A stretch of DNA of 64,000 nucleotides from assembly GCF_004363245.1 (NCBI RefSeq), contig NZ_SNYV01000019.1, positions 186,001 to 250,000 of the forward strand. The letters are read 5' to 3'. Within the stretch, counting starts at the first letter, position 1. The number at the start of each line of letters is the position of its first letter. Below, one piece after another: positions 32,847-41,940 of the stretch. Position numbers and translations under genes: made by a program. The notes under the pieces were generated by a model. It made no database searches, was not told where the DNA came from, and saw nothing but the letters and a program-made list of their open reading frames with translations. The DNA comes from Sphingobacterium yanglingense. Lineage in GTDB: Bacteria; Bacteroidota; Bacteroidia; Sphingobacteriales; Sphingobacteriaceae.

Positions 32847-33827
32847 ATGGTTTATTTAGTTGTATTTATTTCATTATTTATTTTAGAGCTGGCTTATTTT
32901 AAGGCAGCGGATAGGTTTAACATTATCGATAAGCCGAATGAGCGCTCTTCGCATACGACGATTACATTGCGGGGTGGTGGTATTATATTTTACTTCGGCG
33001 CGTTGGCTTTTTTCGTGTTATCGGGATTTCAATATCCTTGGTTTTTTCTGGGATTGACATTGATGACGGTGGTGAGTTTTGCGGATGATGTGATGACACT
33101 ATCGAACAAGATTCGCCTCTTGGTGCATTTTACCTCAGTATTGCTGATGGCTTATGAACTGCATCTGTTTGCTATGCCTTGGTATATACTCTTGATAGCC
33201 TTTGTGGTTGTAGTAGGTGTCATCAACGCCTATAACTTTATGGATGGGATTAATGGAATTACGGCTTGTTATAGTCTGGCTGTGGGAGGTTTGTTACTTT
33301 GGGTTAACCAATCTGTAAATTTTATCGATTCCAATTTGTTGATCTATACCTTGCTATCGGTACTGGTTTTTACTTTTTTTAATTTCCGTACAAAAGCAAA
33401 GTGTTTTGCAGGTGATGTAGGCTCGGTAGCGATTGCTTTTATTCTGCTTTTTGCACTGGTGGCTTTGATTATTAAAACGCAAAGTCTAATTTATATATTA
33501 TTCTTGTCTGTATATGGGATAGATGCAGTGTGGACTATTGTTCGAAGGCTAGTGAAACGAGAGAATATTTTCGAAGCGCATCGGTCTCACCTGTATCAAT
33601 ACTTGGGCAATGAAGCGGGAATCAATAAATTGGTGGTTTCGTTGTTGTATGGCATTGTTCAGCTTTTGATTGGGCTATTGGTAATTCGAATGGCACAAGA
33701 GAGTTTAAATGGACAGGTAGTTTTTGCGATTGGTTTGTTGTTTGGAATGTCAGTGCTATATCTATTAGGGAAGGGATATTTGATTAAGAAATATGTTAAT
33801 GTAAACCCAAATATGGCTAAGGTTTAA
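32847..33827 (+). CDS. WecA/MraY-family undecaprenyl-phosphate sugar-1-phosphate transferase
   Basis: This 326-aa protein has about 10 transmembrane segments and the family's cytoplasmic motifs: KPNERSSHTTITLRGGG (residues 29-45), the DD pair in SFADDVMTLS (near 78), NAYNFMDGINGI (near 131), FAGDVGSVA and the HIH-type motif EAHRSHLYQYL (near 246). It transfers a HexNAc-1-phosphate (GlcNAc, FucNAc or QuiNAc) to undecaprenyl phosphate and so starts the repeat unit. Together with the preceding reductase this resembles WbpL-type initiation. Confidence 0.92.
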   Translation: MVYLVVFISLFILELAYFKAADRFNIIDKPNERSSHTTITLRGGGIIFYFGALAFFVLSGFQYPWFFLGLTLMTVVSFADDVMTLSNKIRLLVHFTSVLLMAYELHLFAMPWYILLIAFVVVVGVINAYNFMDGINGITACYSLAVGGLLLWVNQSVNFIDSNLLIYTLLSVLVFTFFNFRTKAKCFAGDVGSVAIAFILLFALVALIIKTQSLIYILFLSVYGIDAVWTIVRRLVKRENIFEAHRSHLYQYLGNEAGINKLVVSLLYGIVQLLIGLLVIRMAQESLNGQVVFAIGLLFGMSVLYLLGKGYLIKKYVNVNPNMAKV

Positions 33828-33844
33828 GGGAATTTGCATTTGTG

Positions 33845-33875
33845 TTTTATTATTACTATTAATATTTTACTTTTG
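33845..33875 (+). promoter_or_regulatory. Promoter-like TTTT-N19-TACTTTTG before wza
   Basis: TTTT at 33845-33848 and TACTTTTG at 33868-33875 are 19 bases apart, matching the Bacteroidota consensus TTTG-N19-TAnnTTTG except for one base of the upstream box. It lies in the gap between the WecA-type gene and wza and would give a leader of about 110 bases for the wza-wzc transcript. Confidence 0.45.
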
Positions 33876-33988
33876 TGGTTGGTTTGTGCTGATATGGTTT
33901 GATTTTTGTTTGTAAGCTTTGAATTATTGGGAATGCCATGCTGTTGAATTGGGACAAGCCAATTTCTTTTAAAAGACGATTATTTAAT

Positions 33989-34759
33989 ATGAATAAATTT
34001 TACTTCGCTGTACTGTTGCTTCTTGTCTTGGTCTCTTGCGCCTCGCGCAAGGAGATTATCTATCTACAACCTTCTTCTGTAGAACTTGAAAACCTGTATA
34101 CCAAGCATACACCGAGAATACAGCAGGAAGACCTTTTGACGATCACCATATCGTCGGCAGATATCAAAGCAACACAGCCTTTCAACCAGCAGAATGCTTA
34201 TCAGATGCAGGCTGCTGCTGCTAGTGATCTTGCATTTAAGCCGACCTATTTGGTTGATGCTAATGGAGAGATTGATTTTCCCGTATTGGGCAAGGTTAAA
34301 GTAGGTGGTTTGTCTAGGTTGGAAGCTACAGACAGAATAAGGGAGCGCTTGAAGCAATATATTGTAGACCCTGGGGTCAATTTGACCTTTGCGAACTTTA
34401 AGGTGACTGTACTTGGAGAGGTGCGTACTCCTGGCACCTATACGATGAAGCAAGAAAGGGTTACGGTATTGGAGGCGCTTGGGCTAGCTGGAGATATGAC
34501 GATAAAAGGACAGCGGAATAATGTGCTGTTGATACGAGAGCAGAATGGCGAGAAACAGATGCAACGCTTAAATCTATTGTCCGATTCGGTATTGAATTCG
34601 CCCTACTATTACCTGGCACAGAATGATGTAATCTATGTAGAACCGAACAATTCGCAGGTGCGGAACTCCCGCTTTGGACAGGATACCAGCGTGTGGATAT
34701 CTATCACGAGCCTAATGATTACTATTATAACTTTGGTGGTGACCAATTCGAAAAAATAA
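33989..34759 (+). CDS. wza: Polysaccharide export lipoprotein (Wza/BexD-type)
   Basis: From the ATG at 33989 the protein is 256 aa and opens with a lipoprotein signal (FYFAVLLLLVLVSCASR). An in-frame ATG 17 codons earlier would put charged residues ahead of the signal and is less likely. It has a poly-export domain (about 40-130, EDLLTITISSADIK then VDANGEIDFPVLGKVKVGG) and a SLBB domain (about 145-200, VTVLGEVRTPGTYTM), with a C-terminal hydrophobic helix. It forms the outer-membrane export channel. The kinase gene starts 2 bases after its stop. Confidence 0.92.
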   Translation: MNKFYFAVLLLLVLVSCASRKEIIYLQPSSVELENLYTKHTPRIQQEDLLTITISSADIKATQPFNQQNAYQMQAAAASDLAFKPTYLVDANGEIDFPVLGKVKVGGLSRLEATDRIRERLKQYIVDPGVNLTFANFKVTVLGEVRTPGTYTMKQERVTVLEALGLAGDMTIKGQRNNVLLIREQNGEKQMQRLNLLSDSVLNSPYYYLAQNDVIYVEPNNSQVRNSRFGQDTSVWISITSLMITIITLVVTNSKK

Positions 34760-34761
34760 GC

Positions 34762-37155
34762 ATGAACCAACCTACTTCAAATAATTATAGAAAGATAGAA
34801 ACAGAAGAGCCAGAAATCAACCTGAAGCAGCTGTTTGAGCAGTATGCTTTTTACTGGAAATGGTTTATAGTATCTATAGTTCTATGTTTAATAGCGTCTT
34901 TTGTCTATCTGCGTTATTCGCAGCCCATATATAATGTGAACTCAAAAATCCTCTTACAGGATGAAAAACAGCAAGGAGGAGAATTGGTCGCCTTATCAGA
35001 GCTGTCTTCGTTAACAGGAATGGGAAGCGGATCTGCCTTTGTGACAGACCAGATTGATGTGATTAAATCTAGACGAATACTACGTAAGGTGGTTGAAATC
35101 AATAGGTTAAATGTCACTTATGCTAGTAAAGGTAATGTGAAATCGACTGAATTATTAGAGGCAGAATCGCCGGTACGACTGACATGGGTAGATAACAATA
35201 ATCCAAAACTTGATTCCTCTTCTTACTCATTCACATTTACACATGTTGAGGGCGGCTCTGCGAGCTGGAAAGATGATGATGAAGGTACACGTCAATATAC
35301 GCTGGGACAGAAAATATCGACTTCACTCGGGCAGGCTTTGCTATCACCAAATGTGTCGAATAAGGCGTATGGCACGTATCAGATACATTATGAGCCGATT
35401 GATAAGACCGTGGATGATTTACTAAAAGATATCAGTGTTTTGCCGAATAAGGATAAGCAGTCTTTCATTGTGAACTTCTCCATGAGCCACACGCATAAGG
35501 CGAAGGCAGAAATGATCCTAAACAGTCTGATCGAGCAGTACAATACAGATATAACTGCGGATAAAATGCAACTGACGAGAGCGACGTCTAATTTTATAAA
35601 CTCTCGATTGGAGCTGATATCCAAGGATCTAGCTACAGCCGATTCGAAGGTGGCAGATTATAAAGATCGCAATAATCTAGTAGATATGGGGTCTGAAGCA
35701 CAGCTCTATATGCAGAATGCTACGGAAAATGAACGTAAACTGATTGAGTACCAGACGCAGCTGCGTCTGGCGGATATGATGCGATCCACTGCTGAGGAGA
35801 GTAAGCGCGCATTATTACCCTCGAATATGGGGCTTGCAGATCCTTCTATCGAAGCAACGATTAAAAACTATAATGCGTTGGTATTGGAAAGGGAAGATCT
35901 CCTCAAGTCCGCAACATCTGACAATCCGGTAGTACAGAATATAACCCGGAATGTTGACGAATTGAATAAAAGCCTAGAGCTCTCGCTGCAGAATTATAGA
36001 AAGGTATTGCAGTCGAATGTAAATGCATTGCAGACACAGAAAAACAAGTTTGAAGGGAAACTGGGGCAATTGCCTAACCAGGAGCGGGGATTTAAAGATA
36101 TCTCCCGCCAGCAGCAGATCGTGGAGCAGCTCTATCTATTCTTGTTGCAGAAGCGGGAAGAAACAGAGATAAAGGCTTCGGCTACGCCAGCAAACTTAAA
36201 GATTATAGATGCGGCTTATGGCTCAGATATTCCTGTAGCGCCTAAGAAATCTATTGTTCTTTTGGGGGCGTTGATTGTGGGGTTTTTAGTTCCATTTGGA
36301 ATCTTATATCTTAGGTTCTTATTAGACAACAAGATTCAATCCCGTAAGGATATAGAGGCAGTGTTGGCAGCACCGATCTTGGGAGAGATGCCGACCTCGG
36401 AGGATCCTGTGGTACGGGATAATGATCGCTCTTCACTAGCGGAGGCCTTCCGTATATTGCGGACTAATATCTCCTTTATGTTGGGAGCCAAGAAGGATTC
36501 GGCGGTGATCTTTGTAACCTCAACCACTTCTGGCGAAGGCAAGTCTTTCGTGTCGACCAATTTGGCTCGTATTCTATCTATGTCGGGCAAGAAGGTGCTG
36601 TTGATCGGTGCCGATATCCGGTCTCCTAAGGTATTGGATTATCTAGGATTGTCACATCTACAACATACTAATGTGGGAATTACGCAGTACCTAATCAATC
36701 CGGATATGGATATTGATAATATTATTCTCAAAACCCCAGAAGGTTACCGCTTTGATATTATCTACTCGGGCTATATTGCACCTAATCCAGCAGAGCTATT
36801 GATGAATGGGCATTTTGATGATGTGATCAAATATGGGAAGGAACATTATGACTATGTGATCGTCGATACGGCTCCGGTTAGCTTAGTAACAGATACCTTA
36901 TTGATCGCGCACAATGCCGATCTTACGGTGTATGTATCCCGTGCCAATTATCTGGACAAACGCTTGCTCAATGTGCCTAAGGAGCTGTATGAGGAAGGTA
37001 AACTGAAGAATATGGCCGTTGTGGTTAATGATGTGGACTTTGCTAAGGGCTATGGTTACGGATACGGTTATGGTTATGGTTATGGTGATATGGGAAATAA
37101 ATCGCTACGTGAGCGTATAAAAGGGAAAATCAAGAAATTGTTACAAAGGAAGTAA
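34762..37155 (+). CDS. wzc: Wzc-type capsule tyrosine kinase / chain-length regulator
   Basis: From the ATG at 34762 this is a 797-aa inner-membrane protein; an earlier in-frame ATG lies inside wza. It has a Wzz domain between two transmembrane segments (about 31-51 and 496-521), coiled-coil rich regions between, and a cytoplasmic BY-kinase domain with Walker A TTSGEGKS (about 588-596), Walker A' LIGADIRSPK (about 613-622) and Walker B YVIVDTAP (about 698-705). The tail carries six Gly-Tyr pairs in a row, the likely autophosphorylation cluster. It controls polymerisation and export together with Wza and the phosphatase downstream. Confidence 0.94.
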   Translation: MNQPTSNNYRKIETEEPEINLKQLFEQYAFYWKWFIVSIVLCLIASFVYLRYSQPIYNVNSKILLQDEKQQGGELVALSELSSLTGMGSGSAFVTDQIDVIKSRRILRKVVEINRLNVTYASKGNVKSTELLEAESPVRLTWVDNNNPKLDSSSYSFTFTHVEGGSASWKDDDEGTRQYTLGQKISTSLGQALLSPNVSNKAYGTYQIHYEPIDKTVDDLLKDISVLPNKDKQSFIVNFSMSHTHKAKAEMILNSLIEQYNTDITADKMQLTRATSNFINSRLELISKDLATADSKVADYKDRNNLVDMGSEAQLYMQNATENERKLIEYQTQLRLADMMRSTAEESKRALLPSNMGLADPSIEATIKNYNALVLEREDLLKSATSDNPVVQNITRNVDELNKSLELSLQNYRKVLQSNVNALQTQKNKFEGKLGQLPNQERGFKDISRQQQIVEQLYLFLLQKREETEIKASATPANLKIIDAAYGSDIPVAPKKSIVLLGALIVGFLVPFGILYLRFLLDNKIQSRKDIEAVLAAPILGEMPTSEDPVVRDNDRSSLAEAFRILRTNISFMLGAKKDSAVIFVTSTTSGEGKSFVSTNLARILSMSGKKVLLIGADIRSPKVLDYLGLSHLQHTNVGITQYLINPDMDIDNIILKTPEGYRFDIIYSGYIAPNPAELLMNGHFDDVIKYGKEHYDYVIVDTAPVSLVTDTLLIAHNADLTVYVSRANYLDKRLLNVPKELYEEGKLKNMAVVVNDVDFAKGYGYGYGYGYGYGDMGNKSLRERIKGKIKKLLQRK
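37048..37086 (+). repeat. Hexanucleotide repeat coding for the Gly-Tyr tail of Wzc
   Basis: Six GGN-TAY units in tandem (third positions vary) encode alternating glycine and tyrosine near the Wzc C-terminus. Because the unit is 6 bases, slippage would change the number of tyrosines without shifting frame. Confidence 0.8.
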
Positions 37156-37488
37156 CATCTTTCGGATTGAGTATAAAAGGATAGCCTAGATACTACTACT
37201 GGCTAAAACATCATTATTCTGCACAGAATAATGATGTTTTTTTATGTATATAGCCATAAAAGGCCTGGTTTTTGAGTTTGTTTTTTATAGTTGTAATAAA
37301 TATTATACAAATCAGATTGAATGTTAATTTATTATTACGTATATTGCATACAATATTAGCTTGCTTAACATCAATATAGTCTAGGCTATTCTACCAAATC
37401 GATATTAAGTAAGACAACTATCTATGTAGCGAAGTAGAGAGTAGTTACGTTTAATTAGATAATCATAAACTTATTTTAATAGGGGATA
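37156..37488. other. Intergenic region between wzc and the phosphatase gene
   Basis: This 333-base AT-rich gap contains the wzc terminator at its left. An imperfect foldback is present at about 37415-37446 (AACTATCT against AGAGAGTAGTT). No ORF on either strand is convincing and no clear TAnnTTTG promoter was found, although the phosphatase gene needs one. Confidence 0.5.
37205..37243 (+). terminator. Rho-independent terminator after wzc
   Basis: AAAACATCATTATTCTG at 37205-37221 pairs perfectly with CAGAATAATGATGTTTT at 37224-37240, and more Ts follow. It lies 50 bases after the wzc stop. Confidence 0.88.
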
Positions 37489-38286
37489 ATGGGTTTTTTT
37501 TCGAAGTTATTTGGCAGATCACAAGGTGAAGCAAAGGTAAGAACGCTGGGAAAACTAGCGTTTTTAGAGGTAGATATGCACAATCATTTACTACCGGGGA
37601 TAGATGATGGTAGTCAGTCGGTGGAGCAATCTTTGGCATTGATTAAAGGGTTACATGCACTGGGTTTTGAAAAATTTATATGTACACCGCATATCATGGA
37701 TGGTGTACATCCTAATACCAAATCTACTATCGCTGGTGCATACGACGATTTAAATAAGCAACTACGAAATACGGATGCTAAGGTGGAAGTTTATGCTGCT
37801 GCGGAGCATATGATCGATGAGGGATTGGATAAACTGATCGAAAAAGATAACTTGTGTGTGATGCCAGGTGGCTACGTGTTGATAGAAATGTCTTACCTTT
37901 CGGAATCCAAGGCACTGTTTCAGACGATAGCCGATATCCAAAAACTAGGTTATAAACCTATTCTAGCGCACCCCGAGCGTTATAATTATTACCATTACAA
38001 CTTTGATATGTATAAGCAGATCAAGGATACAGGTTGCTTATTGCAGCTTAATCTCTTGTCTATCAGTCGGTATTATGGTACCGAAGTGAAAGTAGCGGCG
38101 CTGACGATGATCAAGTCTGGTATGTACGACTTTGTAGGTACAGATACGCATCACGAGAAGCATCTCGCTGCTCTTCAGGATGTTGTGACCAAGTATCCGG
38201 TGCGGGACTTGCTAAAAACCTGTAATATACAGAATGCTTCGCTCTTGGGGCATCTTCCCAATAAATCGATAGTTTCTGTCGGTTAG
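37489..38286 (+). CDS. CpsB/YwqE-type tyrosine-protein phosphatase (PHP fold)
   Basis: This 265-aa protein has metal-binding motifs DMHNHLLPGIDDGS (about residues 28-41), CTPHIM (about 64), AHPERYNYYH (about 163) and GTDTHHEKH (about 217), the set expected for manganese-dependent capsule phosphotyrosine phosphatases. It should dephosphorylate the tyrosine tail of Wzc and so cycle polymer export. It lies after the wzc terminator and so may be expressed on its own. Confidence 0.92.
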   Translation: MGFFSKLFGRSQGEAKVRTLGKLAFLEVDMHNHLLPGIDDGSQSVEQSLALIKGLHALGFEKFICTPHIMDGVHPNTKSTIAGAYDDLNKQLRNTDAKVEVYAAAEHMIDEGLDKLIEKDNLCVMPGGYVLIEMSYLSESKALFQTIADIQKLGYKPILAHPERYNYYHYNFDMYKQIKDTGCLLQLNLLSISRYYGTEVKVAALTMIKSGMYDFVGTDTHHEKHLAALQDVVTKYPVRDLLKTCNIQNASLLGHLPNKSIVSVG

Positions 38287-38379
38287 TTTATTTATAGTCG
38301 TTTCAATTAAAAGCGGCATGGATTTTGCAAGCTCGATTTTGTAGGAGGAATACGGCGTATTTTTCCTATTTTTATATAA

Positions 38380-40362
38380 TTGCAAAAAGAATTGGATAAG
38401 TTGTCGATAAAAGTCAATAGTTGGCTAGGAGAGTTAAAAAAACGATTGCGGAAGGATAATCCGCGCTGGGTGGTCTTAATGATTGATGTCGCCATAGTAT
38501 ATACCTGTTACTTATTGTCCAATGTGTTGATCAATAGTTTTAGAGGTATCTTTTCGGTCGATCTGATGCTACAGAAGTCTATTCTGATTGTATCTGTATA
38601 TACGTTGACCTTCTGGTGTTTACAGAGCTACAAGGGAATAATCCGGCAAACGGGGATATCGGATGCGGTACATATATTCAAAGTGGTAGGCTTGGCTTGT
38701 CTATTATTGGCTATACCGACTATTGTGATCCGTAATTTTGTTGCTAAAGGAACGGTATGGGGAGATTATCTACGCCTATCCTACAGTGTGATCTTTATGC
38801 ATGGTTTCCTCACGATGGTAGCTATGGTAGCTGCTCGGGTATGTTACCGTAACATTTACGAAAAGCTGTTCCTGCCACACCGTAAGGTAAAATATGCTTT
38901 AATATTTGGCGCTTCGCGTCCGGCTCTCGTGGCCTACTCGCTGCTAAGAGATGATAAACGTTCGAAGGTAAAGGTGTTAGCTTTTGTGGAAGATAAGTCG
39001 AGCCGTATAGGTCGGCTGATGGCCGGAATTAAGGTCCTCGACATAAGACAGGTCGATGAGACTTACATCAGTGACCATAATATCGAAGAGGTAATCATTG
39101 CGGTGGAGGACAATAATCCGGAGCGCATGGCCAGTGTGTTGGACCATTTTCATGCACTGCATGTGGAGCTTAAGATCATGCCACCGGGAAGAAAACTGTG
39201 GCAGGAGGGCAAGAAGCGGGAGATACGCGCGTTGAAAATTGATGATTTATTAGGAAGACCTCCTATAAAACTGGAGAATCCTGTTGTAGAAAAAGAGCTG
39301 AAGGGACGGGTGATTCTGATCACGGGTGCTGCGGGATCCATAGGGTCTGAGTTGGCGAGACAGATTGCTCTCCAGGATTATGCTATGTTGATTCTCCTGG
39401 ATCAGGCAGAATCAGCTCTCTATGATCTTCAGCATACGATACGCTTAAAAAATCCAGAGAAAACCCGATTTGTAGTGGGCAACGTGCGGGACAAGCGTTA
39501 TATGCGGAAGATATTTGATACGTACCATCCCGAGTATATTTTTCATGCGGCAGCTTATAAACATGTACCATTGATGGAGAGCAATCCTTACGATGCGTTG
39601 TGGACTAATCTATATGGCAGCCGTATTGTAGCGGATCTGGCAGTGGAATATAAAGCGTACAAGTTTGTAATGGTATCGACCGATAAAGCTGTGAACCCAA
39701 CAAACATTATGGGCACAACGAAACGTGCTGCGGAGATATATGTAAGTTCTTGCAATAATATTGGGGATACAAATTTTATTATTACGAGGTTTGGAAATGT
39801 ATTGGGATCAAATGGGTCGGTAATACCGCTTTTTGAAAAGCAGCTGGAAAAGGGAGGACCTTTGACCCTAACGCACCCGGATATCACGAGGTACTTTATG
39901 ACCATACCGGAGGCTAGTCTACTCGTACAGGAGGCCGCAGTAATGGGGGGAGGCGGAGAGATCTTTGTTTTTGATATGGGCAAATCGGTGAAAATCATAG
40001 ATCTGGCCAAGCGTATGATCAAACTGAAAGGACTACGCTATCCACAGGATGTTGACATCAAGATCGTAGGGTTGAGACCAGGAGAAAAAATATTTGAAGA
40101 GCTTTTGGCGAATGATGAAAACACGAAAAAGACGCATCATCCGAAGATATTGATTGCAGAGGTCAACCAATCGGATATGGAGTCTAGGAGAAACCTGATC
40201 ATTGGCTTGTGCAAACTCTTGGAATCGGATCATTGTATGGAGTCAGAGCAAATGCAATTGGTAGGTCTATTGAAAGAGATTGTGCCGGAATTTAAATCGC
40301 AGAACTCGATTTATGAAGCGCTGGATAAGTCTGAGGTAATTTCTTCAGGGCTGGAGGGTTAG
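38380..40362 (+). CDS. WbpM/CapD-type UDP-GlcNAc 4,6-dehydratase (membrane-bound)
   Basis: This 660-aa protein has four N-terminal transmembrane segments (about 32-140), a CoA-binding-like domain (about 165-260) and a C-terminal short-chain dehydrogenase domain with ITGAAGSIGSELARQI (about 308-323). It carries the altered triad of this family: VSTDKAVNP and IMGTTKRAAE, with Met in place of Tyr. It makes UDP-4-keto-6-deoxy-HexNAc, the precursor of FucNAc/QuiNAc. The listed start is TTG at 38380, directly after an in-frame stop; the first Met is at residue 34, too late for the conserved N-terminus. Confidence 0.9.
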   Translation: MQKELDKLSIKVNSWLGELKKRLRKDNPRWVVLMIDVAIVYTCYLLSNVLINSFRGIFSVDLMLQKSILIVSVYTLTFWCLQSYKGIIRQTGISDAVHIFKVVGLACLLLAIPTIVIRNFVAKGTVWGDYLRLSYSVIFMHGFLTMVAMVAARVCYRNIYEKLFLPHRKVKYALIFGASRPALVAYSLLRDDKRSKVKVLAFVEDKSSRIGRLMAGIKVLDIRQVDETYISDHNIEEVIIAVEDNNPERMASVLDHFHALHVELKIMPPGRKLWQEGKKREIRALKIDDLLGRPPIKLENPVVEKELKGRVILITGAAGSIGSELARQIALQDYAMLILLDQAESALYDLQHTIRLKNPEKTRFVVGNVRDKRYMRKIFDTYHPEYIFHAAAYKHVPLMESNPYDALWTNLYGSRIVADLAVEYKAYKFVMVSTDKAVNPTNIMGTTKRAAEIYVSSCNNIGDTNFIITRFGNVLGSNGSVIPLFEKQLEKGGPLTLTHPDITRYFMTIPEASLLVQEAAVMGGGGEIFVFDMGKSVKIIDLAKRMIKLKGLRYPQDVDIKIVGLRPGEKIFEELLANDENTKKTHHPKILIAEVNQSDMESRRNLIIGLCKLLESDHCMESEQMQLVGLLKEIVPEFKSQNSIYEALDKSEVISSGLEG

Positions 40363-40378
40363 AATGAAGTGTGGCTTA

Positions 40379-40501
40379 TTAAGGTTCTAGCCAGTATGTC
40401 GAAATCATCATAGCGGCAGCTACAATAAAAAGACTAAAGGCTATTGTAAATACTCGCGCTTCGTTAGGGAGGTTCTGAAAGAAATAATTTAGTTTTGACA
40501 T
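40379..40501 (-). CDS. Small hydrophobic protein, 40 aa
   Basis: A minus-strand frame from ATG at 40501 to TAA at 40379 encodes a 40-residue protein. It has a polar N-terminus (MSKLNYFFQNLPNEARVF), one transmembrane helix (about residues 19-35, IAFSLFIVAAAMMIS) and a short tail (TYWLEP). The composition is that of a genuine single-pass membrane peptide, and it fills a gap that otherwise has no gene. Conservation in relatives was not tested, so it remains a candidate. Confidence 0.5.
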   Translation of the reverse strand: MSKLNYFFQNLPNEARVFTIAFSLFIVAAAMMISTYWLEP

Positions 40502-40609
40502 GTTAAGTTAAAAGATAGAACTATGTCGTCATGAGCAAAATCCTTGCCACGTTTTGAAAAAGTAAGTTGTGTAAATGTTTTGGACTTCATATTATAGCTT
40601 GTATAATTA

Positions 40610-41047
40610 ATGATAGATACTATTAAAGGGGGAATAGCCTCCGACCATCGGGGATCAATCCGTTTTGTCAATGAATTTGATATGACGCAGGTCAAACGGT
40701 TTTACAGTATAAGAAACGCAGATGTAGAGCTGGTACGCGGATGGCGTGCCCATCGGATCGAGCAGCGCTGGTTTTATGTACTCTCGGGTTCGTTTGTACT
40801 GGATCTGGTGAAGATTGATGACTGGGATAACGCCTCGGCAACATTACCTGTAGAACGTAGGATCTTGAGGGAGGAGGAAGGAGAAGTATTACATGTGCCG
40901 GTAGGATATGGTACGGCTTTTCAGGCTATGGAGGAAGGGGCAGAGCTCCTGGTATTTGCAGATCATGGTATAGAGCATGCCCCAAATGATGATTATACCT
41001 GGCCGGTAGATTACTTTGTGAAGAGGGATGGGGTTTTGGTTTTATAA
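40610..41047 (+). CDS. WxcM-like cupin (FdtA-type sugar 3,4-ketoisomerase family)
   Basis: This 145-aa single-domain cupin has GGIASDHRGSIRFVNEFD at the N-terminus (residues 7-24), RGWRAHRIEQRWFYVLSGSFVLDLV (about 43-67) with the family's HRxxxQ-like metal/active region, and VPVGYGTAFQAMEEGAELLVFAD later. Family members isomerise dTDP-4-keto-6-deoxy sugars or act in polysaccharide modification. Several capsule-end cupins of this type have no proven reaction, so the substrate is left open. It closes the capsule region and converges on the HdeD-like gene with a shared terminator. Confidence 0.8.
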   Translation: MIDTIKGGIASDHRGSIRFVNEFDMTQVKRFYSIRNADVELVRGWRAHRIEQRWFYVLSGSFVLDLVKIDDWDNASATLPVERRILREEEGEVLHVPVGYGTAFQAMEEGAELLVFADHGIEHAPNDDYTWPVDYFVKRDGVLVL

Positions 41048-41060
41048 GGATAATAGAATA

Positions 41061-41097
41061 AAAAAGGTCAACAAGTGATGTACTTGCTGACCTTTTT
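41061..41097. terminator. Bidirectional terminator
   Basis: AAAAAGGTCA at 41061-41070 pairs with TGACCTTTTT at 41088-41097, and the inner CAAGT/ACTTG extends the stem. Flanking A- and T-runs let it work for both the cupin gene and the converging HdeD-like gene. Confidence 0.9.
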
Positions 41098-41111
41098 GCT
41101 TGAAAGTATTG

Positions 41112-41750
41112 TTATCCTTTACGCTGCTGATAGAATTCGTCCTTGAGGTGCTGGAATTTCTGTTTCCATTCTTCGGACATGTCGGCTGTTTTGTTCTTGA
41201 TTCCCTTAAGCTGAAAAGCAAGGAAACAGGCTGAAAAGCCAATGGATATAATAGCTAGTGCGACCCATATGACTAAGGAAAGGCCTGCAAAAGCTGGATT
41301 CCATAGTAGGATAAAGCTGAATATTAATCCTAAGACTGCCCACACGGTAATCCAGCCCCAGTTTTTGCTACCATACTGTTTAAGGTCAAACGAAAATGCC
41401 ATCAATTGTATAGAACGGAACATAATATAAAAGCCGATCACGAAAGTGAGTGTCATAGCAGACATGGCAGGATTGGCGAATAATAATGCCCCAAAAAGAG
41501 TATATAGTATACCGCCAGCAAGATACCAACCCCAACCCTCGATTTCATCCTTGTTCTGGACGGCAAAGACAATCTCTAATAACCCCGAAATAATAAAAGA
41601 CCAAGAAAAAAGGATGGTAAGTGCCAAGAAGGAGGCGACAGGAGTACTGATGGTATAGAAGCCCAATAGGATAAGGAGTATACCGATGATTAAAGGTATA
41701 TACCAGTGTTTGACCGAGTTTTTAATGGTTTTGAAAAATGAATGTTGCAT
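41112..41750 (-). CDS. HdeD/DUF308-family membrane protein
   Basis: This 212-aa protein has six regularly spaced transmembrane segments (for example WYIPLIIGILLILLGFYTI, LALTILFSWSFIISGLLEIVF and WGWITVWAVLGLIFSFILLW) and a charged C-terminal tail of about 30 residues. The repeating GxLxLxxG helices match DUF308/HdeD proteins, linked to acid or general stress resistance in other bacteria. It is a single gene pointing toward the capsule cluster and is not expected to act in it. Confidence 0.87.
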   Translation of the reverse strand: MQHSFFKTIKNSVKHWYIPLIIGILLILLGFYTISTPVASFLALTILFSWSFIISGLLEIVFAVQNKDEIEGWGWYLAGGILYTLFGALLFANPAMSAMTLTFVIGFYIMFRSIQLMAFSFDLKQYGSKNWGWITVWAVLGLIFSFILLWNPAFAGLSLVIWVALAIISIGFSACFLAFQLKGIKNKTADMSEEWKQKFQHLKDEFYQQRKG

Positions 41751-41880
41751 AATTAAAATATTAAAGGTTGTTTGATAAATTGAAATACATAAATGACCGT
41801 AAAATTATATAGTAGATGCCTTTTCTTTAAGATACGGACTTCTTTAAGTATTAACAAGAAAAGTGACTTTAGGTTTTATA

Positions 41881-41916
41881 AAAAAAGCACTTCTCGGATA
41901 GAGAGGTGCTTTTTTA
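41881..41916 (-). terminator. Terminator downstream of the gene remnant
   Basis: AAAAAAGCACTTCTC pairs with GAGAGGTGCTTTTTT (one wobble) around a 5-nt loop. On the minus strand it lies 24 bases after the TAA that ends the broken frame at 41941, which suggests that a real gene once ended there. Confidence 0.8.
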
Positions 41917-41940
41917 GTGTTGTTGGGTTGTAATGATCCC

